The notes: generated by a model not told the origin, from the sequence alone. Shown: positions 8,595 through 17,078, counted from the stretch's first letter. The stretch: DNA of 34,008 bases from Salinisphaera orenii subsp. halophila YIM 95161 (GCF_003732545.1 NZ_AYKF01000084.1:1-34008); one strand, 5' to 3'. Program-made: numbers and translations.

Positions 8595-9526
8595 GCGCGG
8601 CCTCCCGTGTTGACCAGATCCACGAAGATCTCCTCCAACGAGCTCTTCTGGGTGTCGACGTCGCGCAGGCCCACCCCGGCGGCGTCGAGATCGCGGAACA
8701 GCGCGGATATGCCGGCCGCGCGGTCGCGGCTGTTATAGGTGTGGATAAGGGCCCAGCCGTCGTCGCTCACGGTCAGATCGTGATCGGCGAGCGCCGCCGG
8801 CAGGCGTTCGAGCGGCCGGTCCAGCTGCAGAGTCAGACGCTTCTCGCCGAGCCGACGCATCAGTTCGTGGGTCTCTTCGACCACGACCAGCTCGCCGGCG
8901 TTGATCACGCCGATGCGGTCGGCCATCTGCTCGGCCTCCTCGAGATAGTGGGTGGTCAGAATGATGGTGACCCCGGACTCGCGCAGCGCGCGCACGACCT
9001 GCCACATGCTGCGACGCAGTTCGACGTCCACCCCCGCCGTGGGTTCGTCGAGAAACAGGATGCTCGGCTCGTGGGCCAGCGCCTTGGCGATCATCACGCG
9101 CCGCTTCATGCCGCCCGACAGCGTCATGAGCATGGCGTCGCGCTTGTCCCAGAGCGACAGCTCGCGCAGGACCCGATCGACGCGTTCGGGATCCTTCGGC
9201 TTGCCGAACAGCCCGCGGCTGAAGGCGACGGTGGCGCGGACCTTCTCGAACTGGTCGGTGGTCAGTTCCTGCGGCACCAGCCCGATCTTTTCGCGCGCCG
9301 CGCGATAGTCGCTGATGATGTCGTGGCCGTCGGCGGTCGCACGGCCGTCGCTCGGGTTGACCAGACCGCAGAGAATGCTGATCAGCGTCGTCTTGCCGGC
9401 GCCGTTGGGGCCGAGCAGGGCGAATATCTCGCCGCGCGGAATCTCCAGGTCGATGCCCTTGAGCGCGGTGAAGCCGGAGGCGAAGGTCTTGGTCAGGCCC
9501 TGAATCGAGATGATCGGTGACGACAC
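8591..9526 (-). CDS. yadG: ABC exporter ATPase (YadG-like)
   Basis: ATP-binding subunit partnering the downstream permease. Walker [11 protein letters not shown]-loop in GLVPQEL, signature LSGGMKRR, Walker B ILFLDEP and the H-loop TTHYLEE are all intact. The block [15 protein letters not shown] is very close to what I recall of E. coli YadG. A C-terminal extension of about 90 residues after the nucleotide-binding domain ends in [13 protein letters not shown], again as in YadG. I chose a GTG start at 9526 because GAGGA lies about 6 bases upstream; this gives 311 residues, while the ATG at 9607 has no support. It overlaps the permease start by 4 bases. Confidence 0.93.
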   Translation of the reverse strand: MSSPIISIQGLTKTFASGFTALKGIDLEIPRGEIFALLGPNGAGKTTLISILCGLVNPSDGRATADGHDIISDYRAAREKIGLVPQELTTDQFEKVRATVAFSRGLFGKPKDPERVDRVLRELSLWDKRDAMLMTLSGGMKRRVMIAKALAHEPSILFLDEPTAGVDVELRRSMWQVVRALRESGVTIILTTHYLEEAEQMADRIGVINAGELVVVEETHELMRRLGEKRLTLQLDRPLERLPAALADHDLTVSDDGWALIHTYNSRDRAAGISALFRDLDAAGVGLRDVDTQKSSLEEIFVDLVNTGGRA

Positions 9527-9827
9527 GGACGGTCCTCGGGTCGAGCGGACGGACGGCGGCCCGCGTAGGGTACGCCAGCGCGGCTGCGGCGCAACGCCCG
9601 CCCGCATGCGGCGGCGGTTGAACGCGCCCTCCGCCGTCCCGGGCTACGGCGCGGGGCGGGGCGGACGCGCACGGATGCGGCAACGGGCCGCGGCCGCTCG
9701 CCGCGGCGGGCCCGGCCGGTGCGGTTAAGCGGCCTCGGGAGCCGCGACGGCGGCCGAGGGCGCGGCATCGGTGTGCCGGCGCCTCGGCGTTGGCCGGTCG
9801 TCGTCCGTACCCCGGCGCTGCCCGCCC
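9527..9827. other. Intergenic, 301 bases, no gene recognised
   Basis: Upstream of the YadG-like gene and downstream of the hydrolase gene, both minus. The stretch 9600-9760 is extremely GC-rich. Apart from the GAGGA site of the YadG-like gene I see no convincing promoter, terminator or RNA. Confidence 0.4.
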
Positions 9828-10658
9828 TCAGGCGATGAAGTCGATCAGCGCGCGGTTGAATTCATCGGCGTGGGTCGCGTTGATCGCGTGCGGCCCGCCC
9901 TGGATCACCGAGACCGAGCTGTCGCCGATCATGTCCGCCGCGCGCTTGCCGCTGACCTCGAAGGGCACGATGGCGTCGGCATCGCCGTGCAGGATCAGCA
10001 CGGGGACGTCGATGCGCTCGAGATCGCCGCGGAAGTCGGTGCGGCCAAAGGCGGCGATGCAGTCGAGCGTGCCCTTGGGCGAGGCGAAGGAGGCGATCTG
10101 GCGGTGGTACTGCCGGTTGGCCTCGCTGACCAGCAGGCCCTGCTCGCTGCTGAAGAACTGGGTCGTGAAGTCCTCGAGAAAGGCGATGCGGTCGCCGCGC
10201 ACGCCGTCCTCGAACTGGGCGATGGTCGCATCGTCCAGGCCGCCGTCCGGATTGTCGTCGCTCTTGTAGAGATACGGCGGCACCGCCGCGGCCAGCACCG
10301 CACGGGCGATGCGCTCGGAGCCGTAGCGGCCGAGATAGCGTGCGACCTCGCCGCCGCCCATGGAAAAGCCCACCAGCGTCGCCTCGCGCAGGTCGAGGTG
10401 GGCCAGCAGGGCCTGCAGATCGGCGGCGAAGGTGTCGTAGTCGTAGCCGCTCCAGGGCTGCGACGAGCGCCCGAAGCCGCGCCGGTCATAGGTGATCACG
10501 CGATGCCCGGCCTCGATCAGGGCCCCCACCTGGGGCTCCCAGCTGCGGCCGCTCATCGGCCAGCCGTGGACCAGGACCACCGGTCGGCCGCTGCCGTGAT
10601 CCTCGTAGTAGAGCTCGACCGGGGCCTCGTTCTCCGTCGCAACCTGTAGAAACGCCAT
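9828..10658 (-). CDS. Alpha/beta hydrolase, non-heme haloperoxidase/esterase type
   Basis: 276-residue serine hydrolase of the group annotated as cofactor-free haloperoxidase or arylesterase. The oxyanion segment is HGWPMSG (31-37), the nucleophile S99 sits in GFSMGG, and the acid D228 (HGDADAIVP) and base H257 (GGPHAIN) complete a triad at the spacing typical of bacterial chloroperoxidases. Other hallmarks are YDRRGFGRSSQPWSGYDYDTFA. These enzymes are esterases that can also perhydrolyse organic acids; the physiological substrate is unknown. Start ATG 10658 with GAGA about 8 bases upstream. It is divergent from the radical SAM gene over a 138-base region. Confidence 0.92.
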   Translation of the reverse strand: MAFLQVATENEAPVELYYEDHGSGRPVVLVHGWPMSGRSWEPQVGALIEAGHRVITYDRRGFGRSSQPWSGYDYDTFAADLQALLAHLDLREATLVGFSMGGGEVARYLGRYGSERIARAVLAAAVPPYLYKSDDNPDGGLDDATIAQFEDGVRGDRIAFLEDFTTQFFSSEQGLLVSEANRQYHRQIASFASPKGTLDCIAAFGRTDFRGDLERIDVPVLILHGDADAIVPFEVSGKRAADMIGDSSVSVIQGGPHAINATHADEFNRALIDFIA

Positions 10659-10722
10659 GACGTTCGTCTCGCTTTTCGTGTCGGAACTGCAGTCTCGCCC
10701 GAGTGCGCCGGCAGGGCAATGC

Positions 10723-10742
10723 GGCGGGGGTGCAACCCCGCC
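10723..10742. repeat. Inverted repeat in the divergent promoter region
   Basis: GGCGGGG and CCCCGCC form perfect 7-bp arms around GTGCAA. It lies between the divergent hydrolase and radical SAM genes, about 20-40 bases upstream of the latter's -35. It could be an operator or a hairpin in the hydrolase leader; function not known. Confidence 0.4.
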
Positions 10743-10759
10743 ACCGGCCGGCTGCGTAC

Positions 10760-10795
10760 TGGACCGATACGCTTCGTGACTGTATAAAAATACAC
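10760..10795 (+). promoter_or_regulatory. Sigma-70 promoter with overlapping LexA-type SOS box
   Basis: A -35 TGGACC (10760-10765), a 17-bp spacer and a -10 TATAAA (10783-10788) precede the start codon. The 16-mer CTGTATAAAAATACAC (10780-10795) differs from the gammaproteobacterial LexA consensus CTGT-N8-ACAG only at the last base and covers the -10. Transcription would begin at about 10795, that is at or within 2-3 bases of the ATG at 10797, so the message may be leaderless. LexA control is inference from the motif and from the repair function of the gene. Confidence 0.72.
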
Positions 10796-10796
10796 A

Positions 10797-12074
10797 ATGG
10801 AAACCGTACGCAAACTCGCCATCCTGGCCGATGCGGCCAAGTACGATGCGTCCTGTGCGTCCAGTGGCAGCGCGCGCCGTGATTCGGTCGGTGGACGCGG
10901 TGTCGGCTCGGCCGGCGGCTCGGGCATATGCCATGCCTATGCGCCGGACGGGCGCTGCATCTCGCTGCTCAAGATCCTGCTCACCAACTTCTGCATCCAC
11001 GAGTGCAGCTACTGCATCAACCGCAACTCATCGAATGTGCCTCGGGCGCGCTTCACGACCGCGGAAGTCGTCGACCTGACCCTGGCGTTCTACAAGCGCA
11101 ACTACATCGAGGGGCTGTTTCTGTCCTCCGGCGTCATCCGCACGCCCGACTACACCATGGATCAGCTTGTCCGGGTCGCGCGCAGCCTGCGCGAGGATCA
11201 CGATTTCCGCGGCTATATCCACCTCAAGACCATTCCCGATGCCGACGGCGAACTGCTGGCCGCCGCTGGCCGCTACGCCGATCGCCTGTCGATCAACGTC
11301 GAGCTGCCGACCCAGGACGGGCTCGATCGGCTCGCGCCGGAAAAGGACCACCGCACCATCAAGCTGTCGATGGCGCGCATCCGTGCCCGAAGCGAAGCGC
11401 ACGCCGAGGACCGGCGCGCCGCCCGACGCGTGACCAGTGCGCGGCCGAAGGCGGCCGGCCCGGGCCGGTTCGCCCCGGCCGGCCAGTCCACCCAGATGAT
11501 CGTTGGCGCCGAACCCTCGACCGATGCCGACATCCTGTCGACCACGGCGGATCTGTACGCCGCTTATCGGCTCAAGCGGGTCTATTTCTCCGCCTTCTCG
11601 CCCATTCCCGACAGCTCGGCGGCGTTGCCCGCGCGGCGCACCTCGCTGATGCGCGAGCATCGCCTGTATCAGTCCGACTGGCTGCTGCGCTTCTACGGCT
11701 ACGGCGCCGACGAGATCACGGCCGGCGGCGACGACCGCGTCACGCCCGGCATGCTGGATCTGGACGTCGATCCCAAGCTCGGCTGGGCGCTGCGCAACCG
11801 CGGTTTCTTTCCCGTGGACCTGAACCGCGACTCGCGTCCCCGGCTGCTGCGCGTGCCGGGGCTGGGCGTGAAATCGGTGAATCGGCTGCTGTCGATCCGG
11901 CGCTGGCAGCGGATCCGGCTCGAGGATCTGGTCGCGCTGAAGGCCGGCATCGCCCGCGCCATGCCGTTCATCGTCTGCGCCAATCACCGGCCGGCGGTCG
12001 CGGATGCGCCCAGCGCCGCGCTGCGCGCCCGGTTTGCGCCGCCCGCCGCCGCCCAGCAGACTTTCGACTTCTGA
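10797..12074 (+). CDS. Putative DNA modification/repair radical SAM protein
   Basis: 425 residues, matching the family named putative DNA modification/repair radical SAM protein (TIGR03916). The opening KLAILADAAKYDASCASSGS is characteristic. The radical SAM cluster ligands are C66, C70 and C73 in NFCIHECSYC (Cx3Cx2C). A helix-hairpin-helix DNA-binding segment, RVPGLGVKSVNRLL, lies at about 350-365. The chemistry is unknown; the family regularly neighbours a DUF4130/UdgX gene, which here follows after two intervening genes. The ATG at 10797 is supported by homology, but no ribosome-binding site precedes it, because the LexA-like box abuts the start. The region 195-240 is Ala/Arg-rich and probably a loop. 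Confidence 0.9.
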   Translation: METVRKLAILADAAKYDASCASSGSARRDSVGGRGVGSAGGSGICHAYAPDGRCISLLKILLTNFCIHECSYCINRNSSNVPRARFTTAEVVDLTLAFYKRNYIEGLFLSSGVIRTPDYTMDQLVRVARSLREDHDFRGYIHLKTIPDADGELLAAAGRYADRLSINVELPTQDGLDRLAPEKDHRTIKLSMARIRARSEAHAEDRRAARRVTSARPKAAGPGRFAPAGQSTQMIVGAEPSTDADILSTTADLYAAYRLKRVYFSAFSPIPDSSAALPARRTSLMREHRLYQSDWLLRFYGYGADEITAGGDDRVTPGMLDLDVDPKLGWALRNRGFFPVDLNRDSRPRLLRVPGLGVKSVNRLLSIRRWQRIRLEDLVALKAGIARAMPFIVCANHRPAVADAPSAALRARFAPPAAAQQTFDF

Positions 12075-12104
12075 TGATCCGGCTGGCGACGAGCGGGGGT
12101 GGCG

Positions 12105-12767
12105 ATGACAGCGACGGTATGCGTGCTGACCGGCGACATCGTGCGTTCCGGCGCGCTGTCGGCCGAGACGCTCGATGGCGTGATGGCCGGGATCGAGGCG
12201 TTCTCGGGCGTCGTCGCCGCCTGGCCCGGGGCGCCGGACGTGCGCGAGGAGCGTTTTCGCGGCGACGGCTGGCAGCTGTATCTCGGCGCGCCGCGCTGGA
12301 CGCTGCGCGCGGCCCTTGGCCTGCGAGCGGCGATCCGGTCGCGGCACCCCTCGGTGGAGACACGTCTGGCCGCGGCGTTCGGCCCGGCTCGCCTCGGCGC
12401 GCGGCTGGCCGCGTCCTCGGGCGCGGCCTTCGAGGCGTCGGGGCGGGCGCTCGAGGGGCTCGGCACGCATCGGCTGTGGCGCTTCGGCGGCGGGCTCGGG
12501 TCCGTCGCCCTGGACGATCTGGCGGACGGCCTGTTCGCGGTCTGCGACCGCTGCTCGCAGGGCTGGACCGAACGCCAGGCCGAGGTGTTCGGCCGGCTCG
12601 CGGTGCCCGACGCACCGGCGATGATCGACGTGGCGGCGGCGCTCGAGGTCGCGCCGCAGACGGTGCACGCGCATTTCGAGCGGGCCGACGGCCACGCGTT
12701 GCTCGATGCCGTGGCCCGCTTCGAGGCCGCAGTGGATTCAGTCGTTCCGAGCCCATCAGTCGAATAA
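12105..12767 (+). CDS. SatD-like protein with C-terminal helix-turn-helix
   Basis: 220-residue protein resembling the SatD family, a poorly understood group. The N-terminus VCVLTGDIVRSGAL and the FRGDGWQLYLGAPRWTLRAALGLRAAIRS block are the recognisable features. The C-terminal 55 residues (TERQAEVFGRL, then VAAALEVAPQTVHAHFERA) read as a helix-turn-helix of the sigma-70 region 4/LuxR kind, so DNA binding is plausible. The ATG at 12105 has GGGGG about 5 bases upstream; a GTG at 12099 is the alternative. The next gene is a DUF3307 membrane protein; SatD-DUF3307 pairs are, as I recall, a recurring association. A tandem palindrome begins at the stop codon. Function unknown. Confidence 0.78.
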   Translation: MTATVCVLTGDIVRSGALSAETLDGVMAGIEAFSGVVAAWPGAPDVREERFRGDGWQLYLGAPRWTLRAALGLRAAIRSRHPSVETRLAAAFGPARLGARLAASSGAAFEASGRALEGLGTHRLWRFGGGLGSVALDDLADGLFAVCDRCSQGWTERQAEVFGRLAVPDAPAMIDVAAALEVAPQTVHAHFERADGHALLDAVARFEAAVDSVVPSPSVE

Positions 12768-12802
12768 AGCTGATTTTGGAAAATCAGCCGAATACGGCTG
12801 AT
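12755..12802 (+). promoter_or_regulatory. Tandem 20-bp palindromes, probable operator of the DUF3307 gene
   Basis: Copy 1 ATCAGTCGAATAAAGCTGAT (12755-12774) and copy 2 ATCAGCCGAATACGGCTGAT (12783-12802) match at 17 of 20 positions. Each is an inverted repeat around AATA, perfect 8-bp arms in copy 2. The 8-base spacer TTTGGAAA places the centres 28 bp apart, and the inner halves form a further perfect palindrome GCTGATTTT-GG-AAAATCAGC. Copy 1 overlaps the stop codon of the SatD-like gene. The site lies 66-113 bases before the DUF3307 start. The SatD-like HTH protein is the obvious candidate ligand (inference). Confidence 0.65.
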
Positions 12803-12867
12803 ATGACATCGCTCGGGCGTCGCGCCACCGGTGCCCGGTGGGGCCACGGATACAGGAGGCGACCGTC

Positions 12868-13662
12868 ATGCTCGCGACATTGACGATGCTGGCGTTCGCG
12901 CACGTGCTGGCCGATTTCGTGCTCCAGAGCCGCGCGATGGTCGCGCGCAAGCATCGGCGCGTCGTTCTGCTCCGGCATACGGCGATCGTGGGCGCGAGCG
13001 CGTTCGTCGCGCTCGCGGCCTGGACGCCGGGTGCGCTGATCGCGGTCGCTGTCGTCACCCTCGCGCATGCGGGCATCGATGCCGCCAAACTGGCGCTGGC
13101 GCGGCGCGCCCGACATCCCTTCGCGGCACTGCGGCTGTTCGGTGCCGATCAGTGCGCCCATCTGTTGTCTATCGGCATCGTGGCCGCGCTCCTGCCCCAG
13201 GCCTACGCCGAGGGGCTGTGGCCGGCGGTGCTCGGCTCGACTGCGGCCCAGGGGCTGGCGGCCGCGGCCGCGCTCGTCACCGGCGTCATCGCCGCGACGC
13301 GGGTGGGCGATCTGATGCTCGCCCAGCTGCTGGCCGGGATCCGGCACTCGCGTTCGGCCGGATCGCCAGGGTCCGCGGCCGGCCGGGCCGAGGATGCCGG
13401 TGGCGCCGACGAGTTGCGCGCCGGGGCCTGGATCGGCTGGCTGGAACGCGGTCTCGTTTTTCTGTTCGTGCTTCTCGGCGAGTTCAACGCGATCGGCTTC
13501 GTGATCGCCGCCAAATCGATCCTGCGCTTCGAATACGCGCGCGACCCGGCCAAGAGCGAGCTGGTCATCATTGGTACGCTCGCGAGTTTCGGCTGGGCGG
13601 TGCTCACGGCGCTGGCGACCGCGGCCGCTCTCGACGGTCTATGGCCCGCAGGCGCGGGTTGA
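12868..13662 (+). CDS. DUF3307 family membrane protein
   Basis: 264-residue integral membrane protein. The N-terminal LAFAHVLADFVLQ carries the HxxxDFxLQ pattern of DUF3307, repeated in spirit by VTLAHAGIDAAKL and FGADQCAHLLSI. Membrane segments are visible throughout the first 180 residues and again at 195-215 and 240-260. A hydrophilic Gly/Ala/Ser-rich loop at about 160-190 separates the two parts. The ATG at 12868 has a strong AGGAGG about 9 bases upstream and is preferred to the frame start at 12838. It ends 2 bases before the DUF4130-UdgX gene. The buried His/Asp residues suggest ion or metal chemistry, but nothing is known. Confidence 0.82.
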   Translation: MLATLTMLAFAHVLADFVLQSRAMVARKHRRVVLLRHTAIVGASAFVALAAWTPGALIAVAVVTLAHAGIDAAKLALARRARHPFAALRLFGADQCAHLLSIGIVAALLPQAYAEGLWPAVLGSTAAQGLAAAAALVTGVIAATRVGDLMLAQLLAGIRHSRSAGSPGSAAGRAEDAGGADELRAGAWIGWLERGLVFLFVLLGEFNAIGFVIAAKSILRFEYARDPAKSELVIIGTLASFGWAVLTALATAAALDGLWPAGAG

Positions 13663-13664
13663 CC

Positions 13665-15146
13665 ATGCACCAGCCGTCCCTGTTCGGCCAGGCGGATGCC
13701 GCCGGCGCCGAGCGCACCGTGGTGCGGTTCGCGCCCGATTTCGAGGCCTGGCGGCATGCCGCGTGTGTCCAGTGGCGCGCGGGACGCGCGCCGGACGCGC
13801 TCTGGTGGCAGGCTGATCCTGCGGCGCGCGGCGACGAGCCGACCCGGGTCGTCGGGCCACGCGTGCCGAAGGCCTTCGGAGCGCTGGCGCGCGCGGTGGT
13901 CTGCCACCGCAGCGCCGATCGCGGGGCGCTGCTCTACCGGCTGCTCTGGCGTCTGTCCCAAGGCGAACGACATCTGCTGGCGCTGGCCGGCGACGCCGAC
14001 GTGGCGCGGGCCAACCGCTATGCGAAAGCCGTCCGGCGCGATGCCCACAAGATGAAGGCATTCGTGCGCTTCCGCGCGGTTCCGGACCCGGAGGCGATCG
14101 ACGGCGAGCCGCGCTACGTGGCCTGGTTCGAACCCGAGCACGAGATCATCGCCCACGTCGCGGATTTCTTCGTACGGCGTTTCGCCAACATGCGCTGGTC
14201 GATCCTCACACCGGATCGCTGCCTGCACTACGAGGGCCGGGGCCGGCCGTGGTTCTCGGCGGGTAGCGACGCGGCCGCCGCCCCGGCCGGCGACGCGCTG
14301 GAGGACGCTTGGCGCGTCTACTACCGCAGCATCTTCAATCCCGCGCGCCTGAAGCGGCGGGCGATGCAGTCGGAAATGCCGGCGAAGTACTGGAAGAACA
14401 TGCCGGAAGCCGAGCTGATTCCGTCGCTGATCGCCGGTGCCGATGCTCGCGTCGCGGCGATGGAGGCGCAGGGTGGCGGCTCGGAGCGGCTGCGCTGCGG
14501 CCCGCGTCCCGAGCGCCCGGCGGCCCGGGAGGCGGCGGCGGTGGCGCGCACGCCGGAGGCCTCGCTGGAACGGCTGCAGCTGCAGGCCGCGGCCTGTCGC
14601 GGCTGTCCCCTGTGGCGGCCGGCGACCCGTACGGTGTTCGGCGAGGGCCCCGCGGACGCCCGCATCGCGGTCGTTGGCGAGCAGCCGGGCGACGCCGAGG
14701 ATCTGGCCGGGCGTCCGTTCGTCGGCCCGGCCGGCCGACTGCTCGACCGCGCGCTGGCCGAGGCCGGCCTGGATCGCGCCGCGCTCTATCTGACCAATGC
14801 CGTCAAGCACTTCAAGTTCACACCGCGGGGCAAGGCGCGTATCCACGCCAAGCCGGCCTACCGCGAAATCGCCGCGTGCCGGCCGTGGCTGGACGCCGAA
14901 CTGGAACTGCTGCGGCCGGCGCTCGTAGTCTGCCTCGGCGCGACCGCCGCGCGGACCCTGCTCGGGCGGCCGGTCACGGTGGCCCGCCAGCGCGGCCGGA
15001 TCGTCGAGGTCGGCGAGCGCGCCTGCCTGGTCACCTTCCATCCCGCACACCTGCTCCGCAGCGGCGCGGCCGGCGACTACCGCGACTTCGTCGCCGATCT
15101 GGCCCGCGCGGCACGGCGCGCGCATGACGGCGTGCGGCCGGTCTGA
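13665..15146 (+). CDS. udgX: DUF4130 - UdgX fusion (uracil-DNA glycosylase superfamily)
   Basis: 493 residues in two parts. Residues 1 to about 240 are the DUF4130 / TIGR03915 domain (QGERHLLALAGDADVARANRYAKAVRRDAHKMKAF; YVAWFEPEHEIIAHVADFFVRRF; MPAKYWKNMPEA). Residues about 295-485 are a UdgX/type 4 UDG domain with CRGCPLW cluster cysteines, GEQPGD (338-343), the histidine loop GKARIH (H394) and HPAHLLR. UdgX removes uracil and forms a covalent bond between this His and the abasic site (established for the mycobacterial enzyme). The loop usually reads KRRIH; here it is KARIH with the covalent His kept. The start ATG 13665 is 2 bases after the DUF3307 stop. Partner of the upstream radical SAM gene by genome association. 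Confidence 0.92.
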   Translation: MHQPSLFGQADAAGAERTVVRFAPDFEAWRHAACVQWRAGRAPDALWWQADPAARGDEPTRVVGPRVPKAFGALARAVVCHRSADRGALLYRLLWRLSQGERHLLALAGDADVARANRYAKAVRRDAHKMKAFVRFRAVPDPEAIDGEPRYVAWFEPEHEIIAHVADFFVRRFANMRWSILTPDRCLHYEGRGRPWFSAGSDAAAAPAGDALEDAWRVYYRSIFNPARLKRRAMQSEMPAKYWKNMPEAELIPSLIAGADARVAAMEAQGGGSERLRCGPRPERPAAREAAAVARTPEASLERLQLQAAACRGCPLWRPATRTVFGEGPADARIAVVGEQPGDAEDLAGRPFVGPAGRLLDRALAEAGLDRAALYLTNAVKHFKFTPRGKARIHAKPAYREIAACRPWLDAELELLRPALVVCLGATAARTLLGRPVTVARQRGRIVEVGERACLVTFHPAHLLRSGAAGDYRDFVADLARAARRAHDGVRPV

Positions 15147-15366
15147 CGAGATCGTAGCGGGCGCCCGGTGGGCGGCGCGTGGCGCATGAGATCGCGAACC
15201 CGCCCGCAGGCCGGCCGCCAGACGTCGATCGTCGATGCCCGGACGCGTTCAAGACCGCCGCGGCCATGATCGCCCGCTCGTGCGGCACACCGGGGTCGGC
15301 GCAGCCCGAATGCGCGGGTAGACTGTGTCGCGACAGTCCGCGGCAACGATGCGAGAGGCGACAGGC

Positions 15367-15921
15367 ATGGGCAAATCGCTGCAGGATCAACTGCTGGCCA
15401 AGGGCGTGGCGCGGCCCAAGCAGGCCAAGAAGGCGCGGCGTGAGAAGGCCGCCCGGGACAAGGCCGCGCGGCAGCAGGGCGCGGCGACCGATGCGCCGGA
15501 CACCGCCCGCGAGATCGCGGCCGCGGAGGCGGCCAAACGCGAACGCGACCGGGCGCTCAACGCCGAACAGAAGCGCCGCCGCGAGGCCCGCGAGCGGGAC
15601 GCATCGGTCGCCCAGCTGATCGAGGGTCACGCGGTGGCCGCCCAGGGTGACGCCGACGACGCGGTGCAGTACAACTACCACATCGGCGACGCGATACGGC
15701 GCATCGCCGTGAGCGACCGCCAGCGCCGCGACCTCGCCGCGGGCCGGCTCGGCATCGTCCGCCACGGCGGCCGTGCCGTGCTCGTGCCCCGCGAGGCCGC
15801 CGACCGCATCGCCGCGCTCATGCCCGAGGCCGTCTGGCGCGCCCGGCCGGAGGACGATCCGGCCCCCGATCCGGATGATCCCTACGCGGACTATCCGGTG
15901 CCCGACGATCTGATGTGGTAG
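15367..15921 (+). CDS. yaiL: DUF2058 family protein (YaiL-like)
   Basis: 184-residue basic/charged protein of the DUF2058 family, annotated in enterics as nucleoprotein or polynucleotide-associated YaiL. The N-terminus MGKSLQDQLLAKGVA is diagnostic. A Lys/Arg/Ala-rich coiled-coil segment (20-85) is followed by the folded part (VQYNYHIGDAIRRIAVSDRQRRDLAAGRL; IVRHGGRAVLVPREAADRIA) and an acidic tail DPDDPYADYPVPDDLMW. The ATG at 15367 has GAGAGG/ACAGG upstream. Probably binds RNA or ribonucleoprotein; function is not established. Confidence 0.93.
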   Translation: MGKSLQDQLLAKGVARPKQAKKARREKAARDKAARQQGAATDAPDTAREIAAAEAAKRERDRALNAEQKRRREARERDASVAQLIEGHAVAAQGDADDAVQYNYHIGDAIRRIAVSDRQRRDLAAGRLGIVRHGGRAVLVPREAADRIAALMPEAVWRARPEDDPAPDPDDPYADYPVPDDLMW

Positions 15922-16154
15922 GCGCGCGCCGGTCGCGGCGTCGCAGCGGCTTTTGTCCGCCAGAAGTCGGATACCGCGGCGGGCCGTGACCGACGCCATC
16001 GGGGGCTCCGCCGGCGTTTAGTGATCGTCCGTGTGGTTCGCGGCAGAGCGCCTGCGAGGCCGGAGGCCAGGGCACGGCCGGTGACGCGCGATCCGGCACC
16101 TGTGGTGAACCGTTCGGTCGGCGCGCGGCGCGGCTGTGCGCCGGTATCGGCGCC

Positions 16155-17078
16155 ATGAGCGGCTGGCGCGCCGAGGCCGTGCCCGATCAGCGTGGACGGC
16201 TCGCGATCGTCACGGGCGCCGACAGCGGCATTGGCCGGGAGACCGCGCGTGCGCTGGCCGCGGCCGGCGCCCGGGTGGTGCTGGCGTGTCGCGATATCGA
16301 TCGGGGCGCGGCGACCGCGGCCGATATAGGCCGCGCGCACCCGGCGGCGGACCTGCGGGTCGCAGGGCTCGATCTGGCCGATCTCGCCTCGGTGCAGCGC
16401 TTTACCGAGGATATCGGCGAGCGCGAGGCGCCACCGGACCTGCTGATCAACAACGCCGGCGTGATGGCGCTGCCCGAGCGGCGCACGGCCGATGGTTTCG
16501 AGTATCAGATCGGGGTCAATCATCTCGGCCATTTCGCGCTGACCGGACGGCTGCTCGATCGGTTGGCGGCCGGGGGCCGGGTGGTCACGGTGTCCAGCTT
16601 CAAGCATCGCGGCGGGGTCGTCGATCCCGGCGATCTGGACGGCGATCGCCGCGCCTATGGGCCGTGGGCGGCCTACAGCCAGTCCAAGCTCGCCAATCTG
16701 CTGTTCGCATTCGAGCTCCAGTGCCGGCTCGCAGCCGCCGGACGGCCGCTGGTGAGCGTCGCCGCACATCCCGGCTATGCGGCCACGGACCTGCAGCTGG
16801 CCGGCCCGCGCGAGCGCGGCGCCCGCTGGCGCCTCCGCGCGGCACGGCTTGCCAACGCCCTGTTCGGCCAGTCCGCTGCCCGAGGCGCGCTGCCGAGCCT
16901 GTACGCCGCCACGGCCGCGTCGGTGCGCGGCGGCGACTACATCGGCCCCGACGGCCCGCGCGAGCTGTGGGGGCATCCGGTGCGGGTACGCGCGCGCCCG
17001 AATGCGGGCCGCGTCGATGTCGCCCGTGCGCTCTGGGCGGTGTCGCTGGCGCGCACGGGCGTGCATTATCCGGTGTGA
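16155..17078 (+). CDS. Short-chain dehydrogenase/reductase, retinol-dehydrogenase-like
   Basis: 307-residue NAD(P)-dependent oxidoreductase. The Rossmann motif is TGADSGIGRETARALAAAG (TGxxxGxG); NNAG is at LLINNAGVMALPER, the catalytic Ser in VVTVSSFKHRGG and the catalytic pair in AYSQSKLANLLFAFEL (YxxxK). NHLGHFALT and AAHPGYAATDLQ are typical of the group annotated as retinol dehydrogenase or protochlorophyllide-reductase-like. The R after ACRDIDRG suggests NADP preference, but this is not decisive. Substrate unknown. It precedes the XRE regulator by 24 bases and is probably co-transcribed with it. Confidence 0.92.
   Translation: MSGWRAEAVPDQRGRLAIVTGADSGIGRETARALAAAGARVVLACRDIDRGAATAADIGRAHPAADLRVAGLDLADLASVQRFTEDIGEREAPPDLLINNAGVMALPERRTADGFEYQIGVNHLGHFALTGRLLDRLAAGGRVVTVSSFKHRGGVVDPGDLDGDRRAYGPWAAYSQSKLANLLFAFELQCRLAAAGRPLVSVAAHPGYAATDLQLAGPRERGARWRLRAARLANALFGQSAARGALPSLYAATAASVRGGDYIGPDGPRELWGHPVRVRARPNAGRVDVARALWAVSLARTGVHYPV

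Noticed and set aside
13203-15125. 640-codon minus-strand open frame across DUF3307 and UdgX genes
   Set aside because: Shadow of two well-supported plus-strand genes; crosses their boundary.
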